The translations under genes and the position numbers were made by a program. Source: Macrosoma leucophasiata (taxonomy: Eukaryota; Arthropoda; Insecta; Lepidoptera; Hedylidae). Taken from it: a stretch of 64,000 nt of DNA. Positions 30,775 through 41,167 of the stretch are shown one piece after another. The DNA lies in assembly GCA_036365455.1 (NCBI GenBank), contig JAWQUS010000003.1:2190001-2254000 (forward strand), written 5' to 3'. Below the pieces are notes generated by a model that saw only the letters and a program-made list of their open reading frames with translations, was not told the origin of the DNA and did not search any database. Positions within the stretch are counted from its first letter, which is position 1; the number at the start of each line of letters is the position of its first letter.

Positions 30775-31240
30775 AAAAAAACATACATATATAAAAACAT
30801 ACAAAATAGGTTCCGCCGGTAGCGGGAGCAGGGTCCTAGCTGCCGGTGGTTAGGGGCTTAGGGAGAGGAACCTCCTCACAATACGTGCCGTGTCAAGAAG
30901 AACTGCCTTCTGCACCAAGCCCTTGACCCAATTTCCCAGCGAGAGCCTCTTGAGGTGTTGGTCGAGGCTCTTCGCTACGAGTCCGTTAACCGTGACGACT
31001 ACCGGTACAATGACAGCAGAATCCACGTCCCACATGGCGACAACCTCGTGGGATAAGTCAAGGTATTTTATTTGTTTATCCTTTTCAGCCTTCACGAGGT
31101 TCTCATCATGAGGGACGGTAATATCAACAATCATTGCACGGCGCTCCAATCGATCTATCACCACTATATCAGGCTTATTATTATTATTATTATTTCGTAG
31201 GGGGGCGGAATAGAATGCATATTGTATAGTTGTCAATAGG
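30775..31240 (-). pseudogene. RLE-type LINE ORF C-terminus
   Basis: Minus-strand frame, 128 codons. Near its N-terminus the product has KPDIVVIDRLERRAMIVDIT followed by VPHDENLVKAEKDKQIKYLD, the PD-(D/E)xK restriction-like endonuclease pattern of RLE LINEs (CRE/R2/R4/NeSL clades). It continues with LSHEVVAMWDVDSAVIVPVV and ends LDTARIVRRFLSL. An AAT run (N repeats) interrupts the segment before KPD, so sequence upstream is not continuous RT. A 5'-truncated, ORF-terminal fragment; the reverse transcriptase domain is absent. Confidence 0.75.
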
Positions 31241-31312
31241 CGGCAGGATTCACGTAGGTACCATCAATGTGAACTGCATGCTTATTTGCTACTTACATTA
31301 GATCCATAAAAA
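31241..31312 (+). mobile_element. Family A tail fragment
   Basis: CATCAATGTGAACTGCATGC and a degraded ATTAGATCCATAAAAAAA. It starts right where the RLE LINE fragment ends. Confidence 0.7.
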
Positions 31313-31386
31313 AATACAAAAAGTGCTTTAGACCATACAACTGAAATGAAAATTGTTAAGCTCATCTCTTCCACCCGATCATGGAC

Positions 31387-31690
31387 ACGGTTAGTCGAGT
31401 GGTGTGAGACGACCGCTCGATTCGAAGGGGTTCGATTCCCGTACCGGGGCAAATATTTGTATGGCTTACAGATATTTGTTTCGGATCTGGGTGTTTGTTA
31501 TGTGTTGTTTTTTTTATGTAATGGAAGTGGCAAACCAGCATGCAGTTCAGGGTTATAGACACCCACACAAAGACCAAGGTCAAAATGCAGATACCTTACC
31601 ACTCCTGAGGTCTAAGGTGTTATGCCTCTGTGCCGGAAATTACCAGAATTATTATTGCCGTACGTTGTGTGTGTACAACGGCACCCACGA
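31387..31690 (+). mobile_element. Family C SINE split by a family A insertion
   Basis: Head GGTTAGTCGAGTGGTGTGAG and B box GGGGTTCGATTCCC at 31387-31505, then a family A piece, then the C body resumes at GTTGTGTGTGTACAACGGCA (about 31660). This gives relative age: C inserted first, A later. Confidence 0.88.
31506..31645 (-). mobile_element. Family A retroposon fragment nested in family C
   Basis: T-run, ATGTAATGGAAGTGGC, with an internal deletion after GCAGTTCAG; it stops at CCGGAAATTACCAG. A possible GTGTTG/GTTGTG target duplication flanks it. Confidence 0.85.
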
Positions 31691-32046
31691 CAGAATCAGA
31701 ATCAGAATCAGAAACTCATTTATTCATTTAGGGTGACAGGCACCTCTTATGACACGTCAAAAATAAACAAAATAAATTAAAGCGAATAACAATTGATATA
31801 CATGTCAAACAAGATAAAAAATATATGTAAAGTCAAGAATATCACTAAGATAAAACTAAATGTCATAAACTAATGTAAAAAGTATATCGGTAGAATGTCT
31901 CTTTTCCCCTTTACAAACTGATAACAAAGAGTAAAAAGAAAAGAAAAAGAGTCATTCTTTGTCATTCACCGGCAAAGTTCCAAAGGCCAATATGATCTGA
32001 GAAAAACTTGCCGGAAAAAACTCAGTCGGCTCTTTTAAAAATATCT
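31690..32046 (-). mobile_element. LINE 3' end with (GATTCT)n tail
   Basis: Four AGAATC units followed by ACTCATTTATTCATTTAGGG and, at the far end, CTTGCCGGAAAAAACTCAGT with CGGCTCTTTT. I recognise this layout as the 3' region of a Daphne/CR1-type LINE in Lepidoptera, in minus orientation. No coding part is present. Confidence 0.6.
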
Positions 32047-32057
32047 AGACACAGGGT

Positions 32058-32278
32058 TATACCTAGTCACACCGCGGACACTTCGCCAAAATTCCATACT
32101 AACGCTTAATTTGGTCTCTATTACACAGACATCAATAAGTGACGTGTATTTACACGTGCGTAACACGAACAAAATACCAACCGTCGCCTATAAGAGGGGA
32201 AGAGGTTGGGTGATGCGGGGAAATCGCGCGGGACATCGAAGTGTCCATTCTATACGTAGTATTATTACATATTCTCCT
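32058..32278 (+). repeat. Family H dispersed repeat, copy 2
   Basis: CACACCGCGGACACTTCGCC to TATACGTAGTATTATTACAT. A few bp shorter than copy 1 in the CACGTGC block. Confidence 0.8.
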
Positions 32279-32896
32279 ACCTAGTGTTGTGAGTGTAAGA
32301 GTATTTTTCTATCTACACTAACTTAAATCTCCCTCTCAATTGCCGTTCGCCTCACCCAATCACACTTTTCGTAACGCTCTTGTCTCGCCTTCACCAGCTT
32401 ACTCCCCAAACTTGCGTTAAAAAGTTTTATTTCAAAAAAACTTCTACGTCATAATACATGGGTGCCTCTTCAAAACTGTGACACGTGGAATCGATAAATT
32501 CTTCGAAAGATTCAACTGTACACAAAAGCAGTTTTCCAATACACTGTTACAAAATATCAAATGTTCAATCCGTTATTCGACTGGGGGCTTCACAAAACAA
32601 AATTACCCCATTTGCTGTATTTACGTGCGCCCCTCCGGGCTAGGGTGAAAGTCAACGCCGGGTTAGGGATTGGTTGTAGTTAGCGCGATTTATAAAAAAG
32701 TCTTGAATTGAAAAAAAAAAAACTGATATTATGATCCTTAAGAAATTGTTGTCTGTAAAGTCGGTTTACAGGTGATAGAAAACATTAACGAAAAAGTTAC
32801 ACGACGCATCGGCCGATGTAATGCAAATGAGATAATTGCGTCACAAGCTAAACGCTTAGGCTATTCATTATTCATTATAAAATACAAGGTTATTTA
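32279..32896. other. No gene recognised
   Basis: Contains GCGCCCCTCCGGGCTAGGG near 32630 and otherwise AT-rich sequence. No shared repeats found. Confidence 0.35.
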
Positions 32897-33032
32897 CCCC
32901 CTTATTCATAAACGTACATTAGATACGTTTTGGCTTTGTCTTTGTCAGTTGCGTTGTCAAATTTGCAGGATAGAAAAAAACAAAGGAGAGATTAGCAACA
33001 CTTTAGCTAAAATACGTTTATGAATAGGGGGC
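32897..33032. mobile_element. Family R MITE, PIF/Harbinger-like, copy 2
   Basis: 136 bp with the same ends as the copy at 1272 (CCCCCTTATTCATAAACGTA), a shorter middle, and TTA flanking on the left and (C)TTA on the right. Confidence 0.8.
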
Positions 33033-33449
33033 TTAATTTTTATGTGATGAAAGTGACATATAGGCTACAGGATTCAATTACCGTCAAAGTGAACTGCACA
33101 CTTATTTGCCACCATTTTAAGTTTAATATTACTACTGTTTTTGCGTCAATATTCGCATTTCTGCTTCTACAATTGCTTAACGTGTATTTTGGTGTAAACT
33201 GGTGTTGCTTATGCAATGTTAGGTTAACATCACGAGAGAACTGCCAAATCCACTTGTCGCGGTATTTTGATAAGAAGTCCCAAAATTTTTATAGCAATGG
33301 GATCATGTCCCTACCTACAAGATGGCAAAAGGTTACGAACAAAATGGTACATACATACTTTAGTTAAATTTAAATAAACTATATTAAAAAATGTTTTGAA
33401 TAAATAATCTTAAAAAATGCGAAGAAACTTTTTCCCCAAATATGTACCG
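33033..33449. other. Scrambled family A scraps and AT-rich sequence
   Basis: TTTTTATGTGATGAAAGTGA resembles a family A tail in minus orientation, but GTCAAAGTGAACTGCACAC and TTATTTGCCACC 40 bp later are plus orientation: tail-to-tail, as at 62644. The rest is unassigned. Confidence 0.4.
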
Positions 33450-33539
33450 TGTATACATACATATGCGTTTAGTAAAAAGCGGTTATTTTAGTATTACAAA
33501 CAGACACTCCAATTTTATTTATTTGTATGTATGTAGATT

Positions 33540-33680
33540 TATTATGGAAGCTACAATACAACATAAGACCTAAAAATTCTGTGAACATTTTAAGCGTCTA
33601 CATTATAGCGGTAACAGAAATACATAATTTGTGAAAATGTTAGCTTTCTAGCTATCACTAATTATGAGATACAGCCTGGT

Positions 33681-33711
<31 letters not shown>

Positions 33712-34245
33712 AGACAGACAGCGGAGGATTAGTTATCCGTAGGGTCCGATTTTACCTATTAGGTACGAAACTCCCTAAAAGATAGAACTAAGATACAGAA
33801 TAGCTTAAAAATATTCGATACGATTCTTTAAATTGACATAACTTTTTTATTTCTGAACCGATTCACATGAAATAAACACTAAATGTTAAGTTAAACCACA
33901 ATATTACCACAATATATTAATGAAAACTGCAAATCGAATAAGCCGTTTCTGATTTTAGCGTGCACAAACACAAACAGACAAACAGACATTTTTCCGGGAT
34001 AAAAAGTACCCAGTGTTGTGCACCAAAGGTTAAAAATTATTCATGCCAAGTTTCATTGTAATTGGACCGATAGTTTTTATGTGATGCTTGAACAAACAGA
34101 CAGACAGACAGACTGACAAAAAAAAATCTAATCACATATTTGTGTTCGGTATCGATCTAATAACATCCCCTGGTATTTATTTTTTCAATATTTTTAATGT
34201 ACAGAATTTACACTTCTACAGATTTATTATAAGTATAGATTATTA
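33540..34245 (+). repeat. Family T repeat, copy 1
   Basis: Ordered blocks: TCTGTGAACATTTTAAGCGT, a GACGGACGGACAGACAGACA microsatellite, TTTCTGAACCGATTCACATG, TTTTTCCGGGATAAAAAGTA, TCGATCTAATAACATCCCCT and the end CACTTCTACAGATTTATTAT. Also at 61846-62606 and inverted at 37677-38130. Non-coding, class unknown. Confidence 0.85.
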
Positions 34246-35062
34246 CGGACCGTAAATTTGCCAAAAAACATTATTTCCCTCGTCAATCAAGGATCTTCAT
34301 GTTTTTATGTGTTAAAATCAGTTGCTTTGTCGTTAAGAACTCTAAATGCTTGTAGATTTGTATCAGAAATCAATTATAGTTAAGACGCCTCTAACTTACA
34401 AGAATAAAAAAAATACAGGAATCAATTTCATAGTTAGAGCTCTAGTGATTGACCTAAGAGGTTTGATATCTATTGACCTAAGAGGTTTGATATCAGCGCT
34501 ATCATGTCCTGGTAAAATGTTTGAGTATATCCATGAGATTACCAGTCGCACCTGCATTCAGACCAGTCATTTATGTACCGTCACAGGCCATTGTGGGCCG
34601 ATATGGACTATTGTAGACCGTACGTTTGTTTGCTGATTTTATGGCCTAAATACCCGCTGACAGTAACACCACACCCTACCAAGTAATCGTGCGCGAAACT
34701 TATCACATTATGAAAAAGCGACAAATCGCCGAATCCTTTGATCTCGACGACCCGCTAATTTGACAATTATACCGCGCTTACCCGGAGCCCTTACTTACTG
34801 GAAGGGTAGGGTGACGAATCGCTAATGATAGACAAAATTCGGTGTCAACTTTTTATTGAAATATCCTGTTTCCTTTTTTAACTATTGATCTGTTATGAGA
34901 TTATACATAGAAAGATTTATTAGAAACTCTTAGTACAATCGATTCATACGTTAGTTTACACATGTGGGAGAAGGTACATGAAGTAAAATAAAATGTATAC
35001 GGACACTTTTTATAAACTTTTAAGCAAATAAGTCATTATGATTATGAAGAAATAAATGCATG
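34246..35062. other. No gene recognised; 24-bp tandem repeat at 34448-34494
   Basis: The unit ATTGACCTAAGAGGTTTGAT with ATCT occurs twice in tandem, in frame within a 96-codon plus-strand frame without known homology. Confidence 0.45.
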
Positions 35063-35142
35063 CATTTAGAATAGGCAAGTAGGTTAGATAATGCGGTGGT
35101 GTATATGCCAGCGAGCGCCGTCACTGGAGCTCTACAACCATG
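35063..35142 (-). mobile_element. Family A head fragment
   Basis: GGTTAGATAATGCGGTGGTG to GGAGCTCTACAACCA. It faces the next copy head to head, 15 bp apart. Confidence 0.8.
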
Positions 35143-35156
35143 AAAGGTCGTTCTTA

Positions 35157-35452
35157 CTGGTGGTAGAGCTCCAATGACGGAGCTCGCGGGCGTAGGCACC
35201 ACCGCATTACCTAATATACTTGATTATACGATTATAAATGATAGTGTTGAGCACTATCGTGTTCCGGTCAGGTGGTTATGTACGGCCCTGTAATTTCCGG
35301 CACAGAAGCAGCAAATCACCTTAGGCCTCAGAAGTGGTAACGCATCTGCATTTTGACCTCTGGTCTTTGTGTTGCTGTGTATAGGCTACAGGCATCACTT
35401 AACATCAATGTGAACAGCATGCTTGTTTGCCACTTTCATTACATAAAAAAAA
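35157..35452 (+). mobile_element. Family A retroposon, near full length
   Basis: ACTGGTGGTAGAGCTCCAAT to CATTACATAAAAAAAAC; the CCGCTAAATGG block is changed to ATTATACGATTATAAATGA. Confidence 0.9.
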
Positions 35453-35756
35453 CATAATCTAATTCAAAATTTGAGGACAGGATACTAACAATTTAACATA
35501 CCTATTAGCGTATAACCAAATCGAAATGTTACTAAGATCATACGTTCTAGGACCCTCCTATTAACAACAAAAGAGTCTGATGACGACACGTGACCCCTTC
35601 CGCTAGGTTGGGGTCAATGGAATCCCGTTACAGATCCGCGGAGATTATTGTATTAAATAATTTTAAACAAATAAGCGTATGATACTACTGATGAGCCGCT
35701 GAATTATTATTTATATTGAATAAAGATGATGTTTAATTGTTTAAGGAATATAATAT

Positions 35757-35905
35757 ATTATAAAAATGCCGTCAAAAGAGTCCTTCAGGGCTGGCAAGGC
35801 GTTGGCAACTCCCCTGGTGTTGCAAATGTTCATAGGCGACGGTGACCACTTTCCATCAGGTGGCCCGTCTGCTTGTCTGTCAACCTTATGACATAAAAAT
35901 AGGTA
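35757..35905 (+). pseudogene. Jockey-like LINE, very short 3' end
   Basis: The last ~25 codons (KRVLQGWQ-, VGNSPGVANVHRRR) and the 3' UTR TTGTCTGTCAACCTTATGAC with ATAAAAAT. Same family as 11741-12540. Confidence 0.85.
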
Positions 35906-36890
35906 TATCTCAATTTCAGTGACAATAAAACTTTTGTGTATCATAGCTGGTGGGTGTGGTGGCTTATTTTTAGGCATCACTGCTAAGCCAGAGGCTTGAA
36001 ATTCGAGGGTCCGATTGTTGAGCCGAGAAGTACCTAAGTAATATATGGATTGTTTTATATCATTTCGCATTAACACATGCTTGTAAATGTGATGTGTTTT
36101 TCTTTAAAAATAAAATATGTATATGGATTTTCACATCAGATAAGATACCTCAAAGAATGCATTTAAGCCCTAGCATTTAACACCAGAAGTAGAAATGCAG
36201 ATGCGTTGCCATCCCCGAGGTAGAGTCCTCATGGAAGTTGTTTTGCCATCTAACCGGAGCGGAAATTGAATTTGATAAAAGTCAGTATAGAAGTGACATG
36301 TCTCCATAAAACTAATCTCTTTTCTACTACCCAAGACTCACGTTCATTAAGAATACTAACGAGTCGGACGATCACACTCATCACGAAATCTCGTCATATC
36401 ACAAAACACCATTCATTACCTACCAACACAAAGACAATCCTGTATTGTACCAACCAGCCACGCAACACAATACGTAAATTAAGAAACCGCTCGAATATCT
36501 TGCGCCCTTTCACAGTCCATCACAATACATGCGCGAAATATTCCTACTAATTTCACCTACCAATTTGCGGATCAGTTTTCGCGGTATTACATCTATAGAA
36601 ATCGGTGTCCTTTGACGCGAGCATTTCCTCGGCTTCAATGAGTCCTTTATTTTATTCTGTGGCTTTGTGGGTATTATATGCTCATTTGGGGCTGGTATTC
36701 GAGTGGCAGTGACACGCGGGGTATCCGGTGATTGATCAATTAGCTGTTTATAATGAACAATGCGCGCCGCTGCATCGGTATGCAGTTTGAAATATAAATC
36801 GATTTTTGTTAGCGTTTTGGATTTTGATGTTCGGTTTAAATCGAGTATTGTTATGTGCTTTGGGCAGACTACGTGTGCATTTTTTTTCTT
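35906..36890. other. Family E-like tail, then no recognised feature
   Basis: 36045-36118 holds CATTTCGCATTAACACATGC and TTTCTTTAAAAATAAAATAT, words shared with the palindrome at 60050. A 94-codon frame at 36266-36550 is Thr/Ser/Asn-rich without a motif. Confidence 0.4.
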
Positions 36891-36892
36891 AA

Positions 36893-37015
36893 TTTCTGAT
36901 CAAAATCTCAATTCAAAGAGAAATGGAAAGTAAAAATCAACTTCGGGCAGTGATCGTACCTGCAACTTCAGGATAACCTGTTCAGCCGCTTTACCACTAA
37001 GCTACCAAAGCCCCA
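36893..37015 (-). mobile_element. Family E tRNA-derived SINE, partial
   Basis: On the minus strand GGGGCTTTGGTAGCTTAGTG (A-box-like), GGTAAAGCGGCTGAACAGG and AAGTTGCAGGTACGATCACT, with GCCCGAAGTTG joining a TTTTACTTTCCATTTCTC tail. The B box is GGTACGATC, degraded. Confidence 0.6.
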
Positions 37016-37606
37016 CATCCGAGCGTCGGCTTTCTTTTTTCCTTTTTTATTTGACCGATTTGGGGTCGGGATTACTTCTTTGGGGAATACAAACGTAAAG
37101 TTACTTCAGAAGTAATCGTCCAAACCATCACAACAATGTCACTTTGGAGGTGTTACTAAGAATTGTATTAAAATACTTACTGTTAAAAAAATCCGCAATC
37201 CGAGATAGCCATTGGGATTTTACCATTTTTAGAAGATTCCCAAATGGCGCTCTGGCTTTCAGGAATATATCAGGTGAATTTCTATTAAAAGCGAGAGTAG
37301 GTATAAGGCGATTTTGGCTGTAAATCTGCGAATGATTCTATAGAGTGTTTACTTCTATATACAGACGTGCAGATTCTATCCACATCATCACAGCAACGAC
37401 ATTGACTCTTGAGGTTTTCCTAAACACCCACTGTAAAATTCGCCATATACATATTTTTAAATTCCATGGAATAAGTGGCGATATCAAGCTCCGAGTGCCC
37501 CTGAGCAATGCCGTCTCTACCATAAGAGCACTCGGGGCCAGTGCCCAGGGCCCCCATCCTCAGAGGGCCCCGAAGGACCGACTATTTCGAATGATCGACG
37601 TGATAA
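37016..37606. other. No gene; GGGCCCC-rich repeat at its right end
   Basis: 37510-37580 (CCATAAGAGCACTCGGGGCC, CCTCAGAGGGCCCCGAAGGA) shares words with 42076-42145 (AGGGCCCCGAATTC, AAGACGGCCCTGCCCCTGAG), a dispersed repeat of unknown class. Confidence 0.4.
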
Positions 37607-37676
37607 ACTAGCTTTTGTCCACGGCTTCGCTCGAGTGGAATTTCGTCTCCCACATTAAGTTTCGTGACGGATTATC
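37607..37676 (-). mobile_element. Helitron-like 3' end
   Basis: AACTAGCTTTTGTCCACGGC then TTCGCTCGAGTGGAATTTCG is the complement of a GAAGCCGTGGACAAAAGCTAGTT terminus, split here across two motifs. Confidence 0.6.
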
Positions 37677-38130
37677 TATACTTATAATAAAACTGTAGAA
37701 GTGTGAATTCTGTACATTAAAAATATAAAAAAGAAAAATACCAGGGGATGTTACTAGATCAATACCGAACACAAATAAGTGAATAGAAACATTTTTGTCT
37801 GTCTGTCTGTCTGTTTGTTCAAGCATCACACAAAATCTACTGGTCCGATTACGATGAAACTTGATATAATTATACTTTAACTTTTGGCGCACAACACTGG
37901 GTACTTTTTATCCCAGAAAAATGTCTGTTTGTCTGTGTGTTTGTGCACGCAAATTTCAGAAATGGCTTATCCGATTTGCAGTTTCACTAAAATATTGTGG
38001 TAAGTTTTACTAAACATTTAGTGTTTGTTTCGTGTCAATCGGTTCAGAAATAAATAAGTTAGGTATGTCAATTTAAATAATCATATCGAATATTTTTTAT
38101 TATTCTGTTTCTATCTTCTATCTTTTAGGG
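37677..38130 (-). repeat. Family T repeat, copy 2 (inverted, partial)
   Basis: Starts CTATACTTATAATAAAACTG and ends within ATTATTCTGTTTCTATCTTC; the inner half including the GACA microsatellite is replaced. Directly abuts the Helitron-like end at 37607. Confidence 0.8.
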
Positions 38131-38289
38131 CAGGGTTTCCCAACCTTTATTTTGCCGAGCCTCCCCGAGCCAAAAATAATATTTTCATGCCCCCCTTAGG
38201 TAAATTTTGACTTTTTTTTTCAATTAATTTGTTAAGGTTAGGTATTTCAAATAGGTTGAATAACAATATATTTACGTAACTAAAAAAAA

Positions 38290-38602
38290 AGCGTAACTTC
38301 ACGCCTGTAGTCCCCGAAGGGGTAGGCAGAGGTATATGCATGCATTCAAGCATACATGCAAACACCCACGATTCGCCGGTTACGTTTTTGGCCCATGTGA
38401 CAGATGGCGAGCCTGTTGACATCGCCGGGCACATTACCAAACTTCGAGGTACTGGGAACTTGCCAGAAAATGGAAAAATCTCTATAGAACCAGAGATAAA
38501 GGACTTAACACCATTATCTATGATAACCCTTTACCCGGGAATCGAACCCAGGACCTCAGCGTAGTAGTAGTGGCCTGCTAATACTAGGCTACCGAGGCAG
38601 AT
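38290..38602 (-). mobile_element. Family B tRNA-derived SINE, full length
   Basis: CTGCCTCGGTAGCCTAGT head and GGGTTCGATTCCCGGG B box on the minus strand; tail GTAGTCCCCGAAGGGGTAGG in plus-strand reading. Preceded by an A-run and GCGTAACTTCACGCC. Confidence 0.92.
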
Positions 38603-38939
38603 TAAGGATAATTAACGAGAGAATACCTACATTTGGATATCATTAAGTACTTTCACATTTACATTTCTTATCAGTCAAGCAATCAACAGGCTATTACCGT
38701 CCACAGTTGGAGGCCTCTTTCAGGTCGCACCACAAATCTCTATCCTCTTAAAGTTGTCAGTACAAAGACTCTTACACTACGACGGACAAGACGTGGCCAC
38801 CTCTCTGGGACACGTCTGCTCCAACAATTGTCCGGCAGACATTACCGGCCTACTGCCACTTCAACGTGCTAATCCTACGTCAATAACTGACTTTGCCTTG
38901 ATTATTACTCCGTGACATTTTTAAGTTACATTTTAATTA

Positions 38940-40043
38940 TAAAAGACCTACTATTAGCGCGGCTTTCGAAAAGGTCAAAAACAACAGAGCGCCGGGTGAT
39001 GGCGGAATTACTACTGAACTCCTGAAAGCAGGTGGAAAACCAGTATAAGAAGCCCTTTAAAATTCCAATTTCGTCATACTCGAGGGAAAAACGCCACAAG
39101 TGTGGCACAGAAGTACGGTGATACTGTTTTTTAGAAAAGGTGTCTAAAAATTTAAATCCCCCGGGAAGAGTCACGTCTATATGCTGATTCGAGAGTGATT
39201 TCGAACCGTCTATCTTGCAGACTCGACGACTTCCAGCTTCCCGAATGAGCCGGTTTCTGTAAAGGCTTTAGTACCATAGACCTCATACACCCGCTGTGGC
39301 AGGTCAAACAGAAGACCGAAGAATATAACCAGCGCCTATGCATAGTCCATTCGTGGACTATGAAAAGGCCTTCGATTCAGTTCAGGGCTGTGTAACAGTC
39401 ACTCTAGAGGTGCCAAGTCAACTACCGATATATCGAGGTGCTGAGGAGTTTGTACGAAAATGCCACTATGTCAGATCGTCTTCAGGATCAAAACTCCAAT
39501 TGCAGCGAGACGTGAGACAGAGAGATGTTATATCTCCGAAACTGTTCACCGTTGCATTGGAAGATGTCTTCAAGCTTCTGGACTGGAACGGACTCGGCAT
39601 CAGCATTAACGGCGAGTACATCGTCCGCCTCGGATTTGTGGATGATATCGTAATCATGACTGGAAGAAAATGGCACAAAGCTCAATGGCCTCAGTACTAC
39701 TCAGTAGGGCCTCCCAACGAGCGGACCTTAAAATGAACATGGACAAGACGAAGATCATGTCATATGTCAGTAGATCTTTGTAAAAGAGGTCAATCGCCGA
39801 ACCCAATTCAGTTTCGCAGCGTTCGGGAAGCTGCGATACATCTTCTCGTACGACTTACCTAAACTTACCTGTCTCAAGAAAAAGGTCTTTGACCAGTGTA
39901 TGTTGCCAGTGATGACACATGGAACAGAAAGGTGGTCGCTCACTATGGGCCTCACAAGAAGGCTCAAGGTTATACAGAGAGCAATGGAGAGAGCTATGCT
40001 TGGAGTTTATCTGCGAGATCGAAATAGAAATGAGTAGATCCGC
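38940..40043 (+). pseudogene. RTE-like LINE, RT domain to C-terminus, broken
   Basis: Conceptual blocks in order: FEKVKNNRAPGDGGITTELL with KAGG; EGKTPQVWHRSTVILFFRKG; FVDYEKAFDSVQ; QRDVRQRDVISPKLFTVALE (normally GVRQGDVISPKLF) with DVFKLLDWNGLGI; and LGFVDDIVIM, where FADD reads FVDD. These are the RT fingers/palm motifs of RTE-clade LINEs. The part after 39730 continues to KVFDQCMLPVMTHGTE and the AMERAMLGV block at 39985. Stops at 39049 and 39147 and frameshifts make it inactive. The endonuclease half and 3' end are missing, the latter replaced by a minisatellite. Confidence 0.88.
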
Positions 40044-40062
40044 TTGAGAACCAAAGTTACAG

Positions 40063-40232
40063 ACGCCCGGCGGTCGGGACGCCCAGCGTCCCGACGCCCA
40101 GCGTCCCGACGCCCAGCGTCCCGACGCCCAGCGTCCCGACGCCCAGCGTCTCAACGCCCATCGTCCCGACGTCCAGCGTCTCAACGCCCATCGTCCCGAC
40201 GTCCAACGTCCCGAAGTCGAGCGTCTCGAGCG
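40063..40232. repeat. 15-bp GC-rich minisatellite
   Basis: About eleven copies of a unit GACGCCCAGCGTCCC. Each unit contains the inverted repeat GACGC-CCA-GCGTC. The left copies are nearly identical; to the right a 30-bp higher-order unit alternates CAGCGTCTCAACG with CATCGTCCCGACG. It is GC-rich in an AT-rich region and lies between an RTE fragment and a Helitron end. Confidence 0.93.
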
Positions 40233-40325
40233 TTTATGTATGATCCAAAATTAACCAAAAGTTATATCCAAAAATGCTGCCCAAAGCCACTATTCCACGC
40301 GAACGAAGTTGCGGGCACAGCTAGT
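40233..40325 (+). mobile_element. Helitron-like 3' end beside the minisatellite
   Basis: CAAAGCCACTATTCCACGCG, then AACGAAGTTGCGGGCACAG and CTAGT at 40321-40325. The 5' limit is unclear; the minisatellite may be part of the element. Confidence 0.7.
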
Positions 40326-40756
40326 TTTAAATGTATATATAGCTACTTGTACATCATATACCATATTTATTTTTAAACTAAGTATTCGGTCAATTTACTT
40401 ATTGTGAAAGGCAAAGTTTATCTACATGAACTACTTAAAGCTACAAATGTAGGTATTGATTTTGATAAGAGTTTGATAAATATTATAAAATGTGCATTGT
40501 TAAATAGTATCTAATTCTATTAAATTTATTCACAATTTTGATCATAATGGCTTCCACATAAAAGGTAGATACAATACCCAGCAAGAAATATTGCACATCG
40601 AGGCCTACGAAAGAGACAATCAGCTAGGTTCGTACTTCCTAGGCGTTATCTCTGCTGGACACTGCCTACGTAAGCACTGACAGTCGAGTATTGGTCAAAA
40701 CTTGAACAAAATGGTCGACAAACGTCACGAAGGTAAGGTGCGAAACAGTTAATAAT

Positions 40757-40936
40757 TCTATTATATAAAAATAAGTCGGGTTTTCCTTCCTGACGCTATA
40801 ACTCTAGAACGCACGAACCGATTTCCACGGTTTTGCATTCATTGGAAAGGTCTCGGGCTCCGTGAGGTTTATAGCAAAGAAAATTCAGGATTATAAAACG
40901 ACATCCATGTGGGCGAAGCCGCGGGCAACAGCTAGT
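40757..40936 (+). mobile_element. Lep1-type Helitron, first of a tandem pair
   Basis: 5' TCTATTATATAAAAATAAGT, body GTTTTCCTTCCTGACGCTAT, AGGTCTCGGGCTCCGTGAGG, 3' GGGCGAAGCCGCGGGCAACA then GCTAGT. The hairpin-like GCCGCGGGC precedes CTAGT, as expected of Lep1. Confidence 0.88.
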
Positions 40937-41111
40937 CTATAGTATAAAAATAAGTCGGGTTTTCCTTCCTGACGCTATAACTCCAGAACGCACGAACCGA
41001 TTTCCACGGTTTTGCATTCGTTAGAAAGGTCTCGGGCTCCGTGAGGTTTATAGCAAAATTAAGGATTATAAAACGTCATCCACGCGGGCGAAGCCGCGGG
41101 CAACAGCTAGT
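40936..41111 (+). mobile_element. Lep1-type Helitron, second of a tandem pair
   Basis: Starts at the T that also ends CTAGT of the first copy (TCTATAGTATAAAAATAAGT). The body is a few percent different from the first copy and 10 bp shorter after TATAGCAAA. Ends CAACAGCTAGT. Confidence 0.88.
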
Positions 41112-41167
41112 GCTCTATAGATCCGAAATAGGCCGAAATCTCCTTCCTAAGGTCGATGTGCAATATT

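Larger units (their letters stand above)
40587..41167. mobile_element. Family F MITE interrupted by two Helitrons
   Basis: Left arm AATATTGCACATCGAGGCC, CTGCCTACGTAAGCACTGAC and AACGTCACGAAGGTAAGGTG run to 40756. The right arm resumes at GCTCTATAGATCCGAAATAG (41113) and ends CGATGTGCAATATT. Element length without the insert is about 225 bp. Confidence 0.85.

Noticed and set aside
36266..36550. A 94-codon frame
   Set aside because: Start codon is not ATG (TTG-type) and composition is Thr/Ser/Asn/Ile-rich without any domain; no splice or conservation evidence.
40044..40376. A 110-codon frame rich in R-R-P-A-S repeats
   Set aside because: The repetition comes from the 15-bp minisatellite, which is open on both strands in several frames; it runs from RTE debris into a Helitron end.
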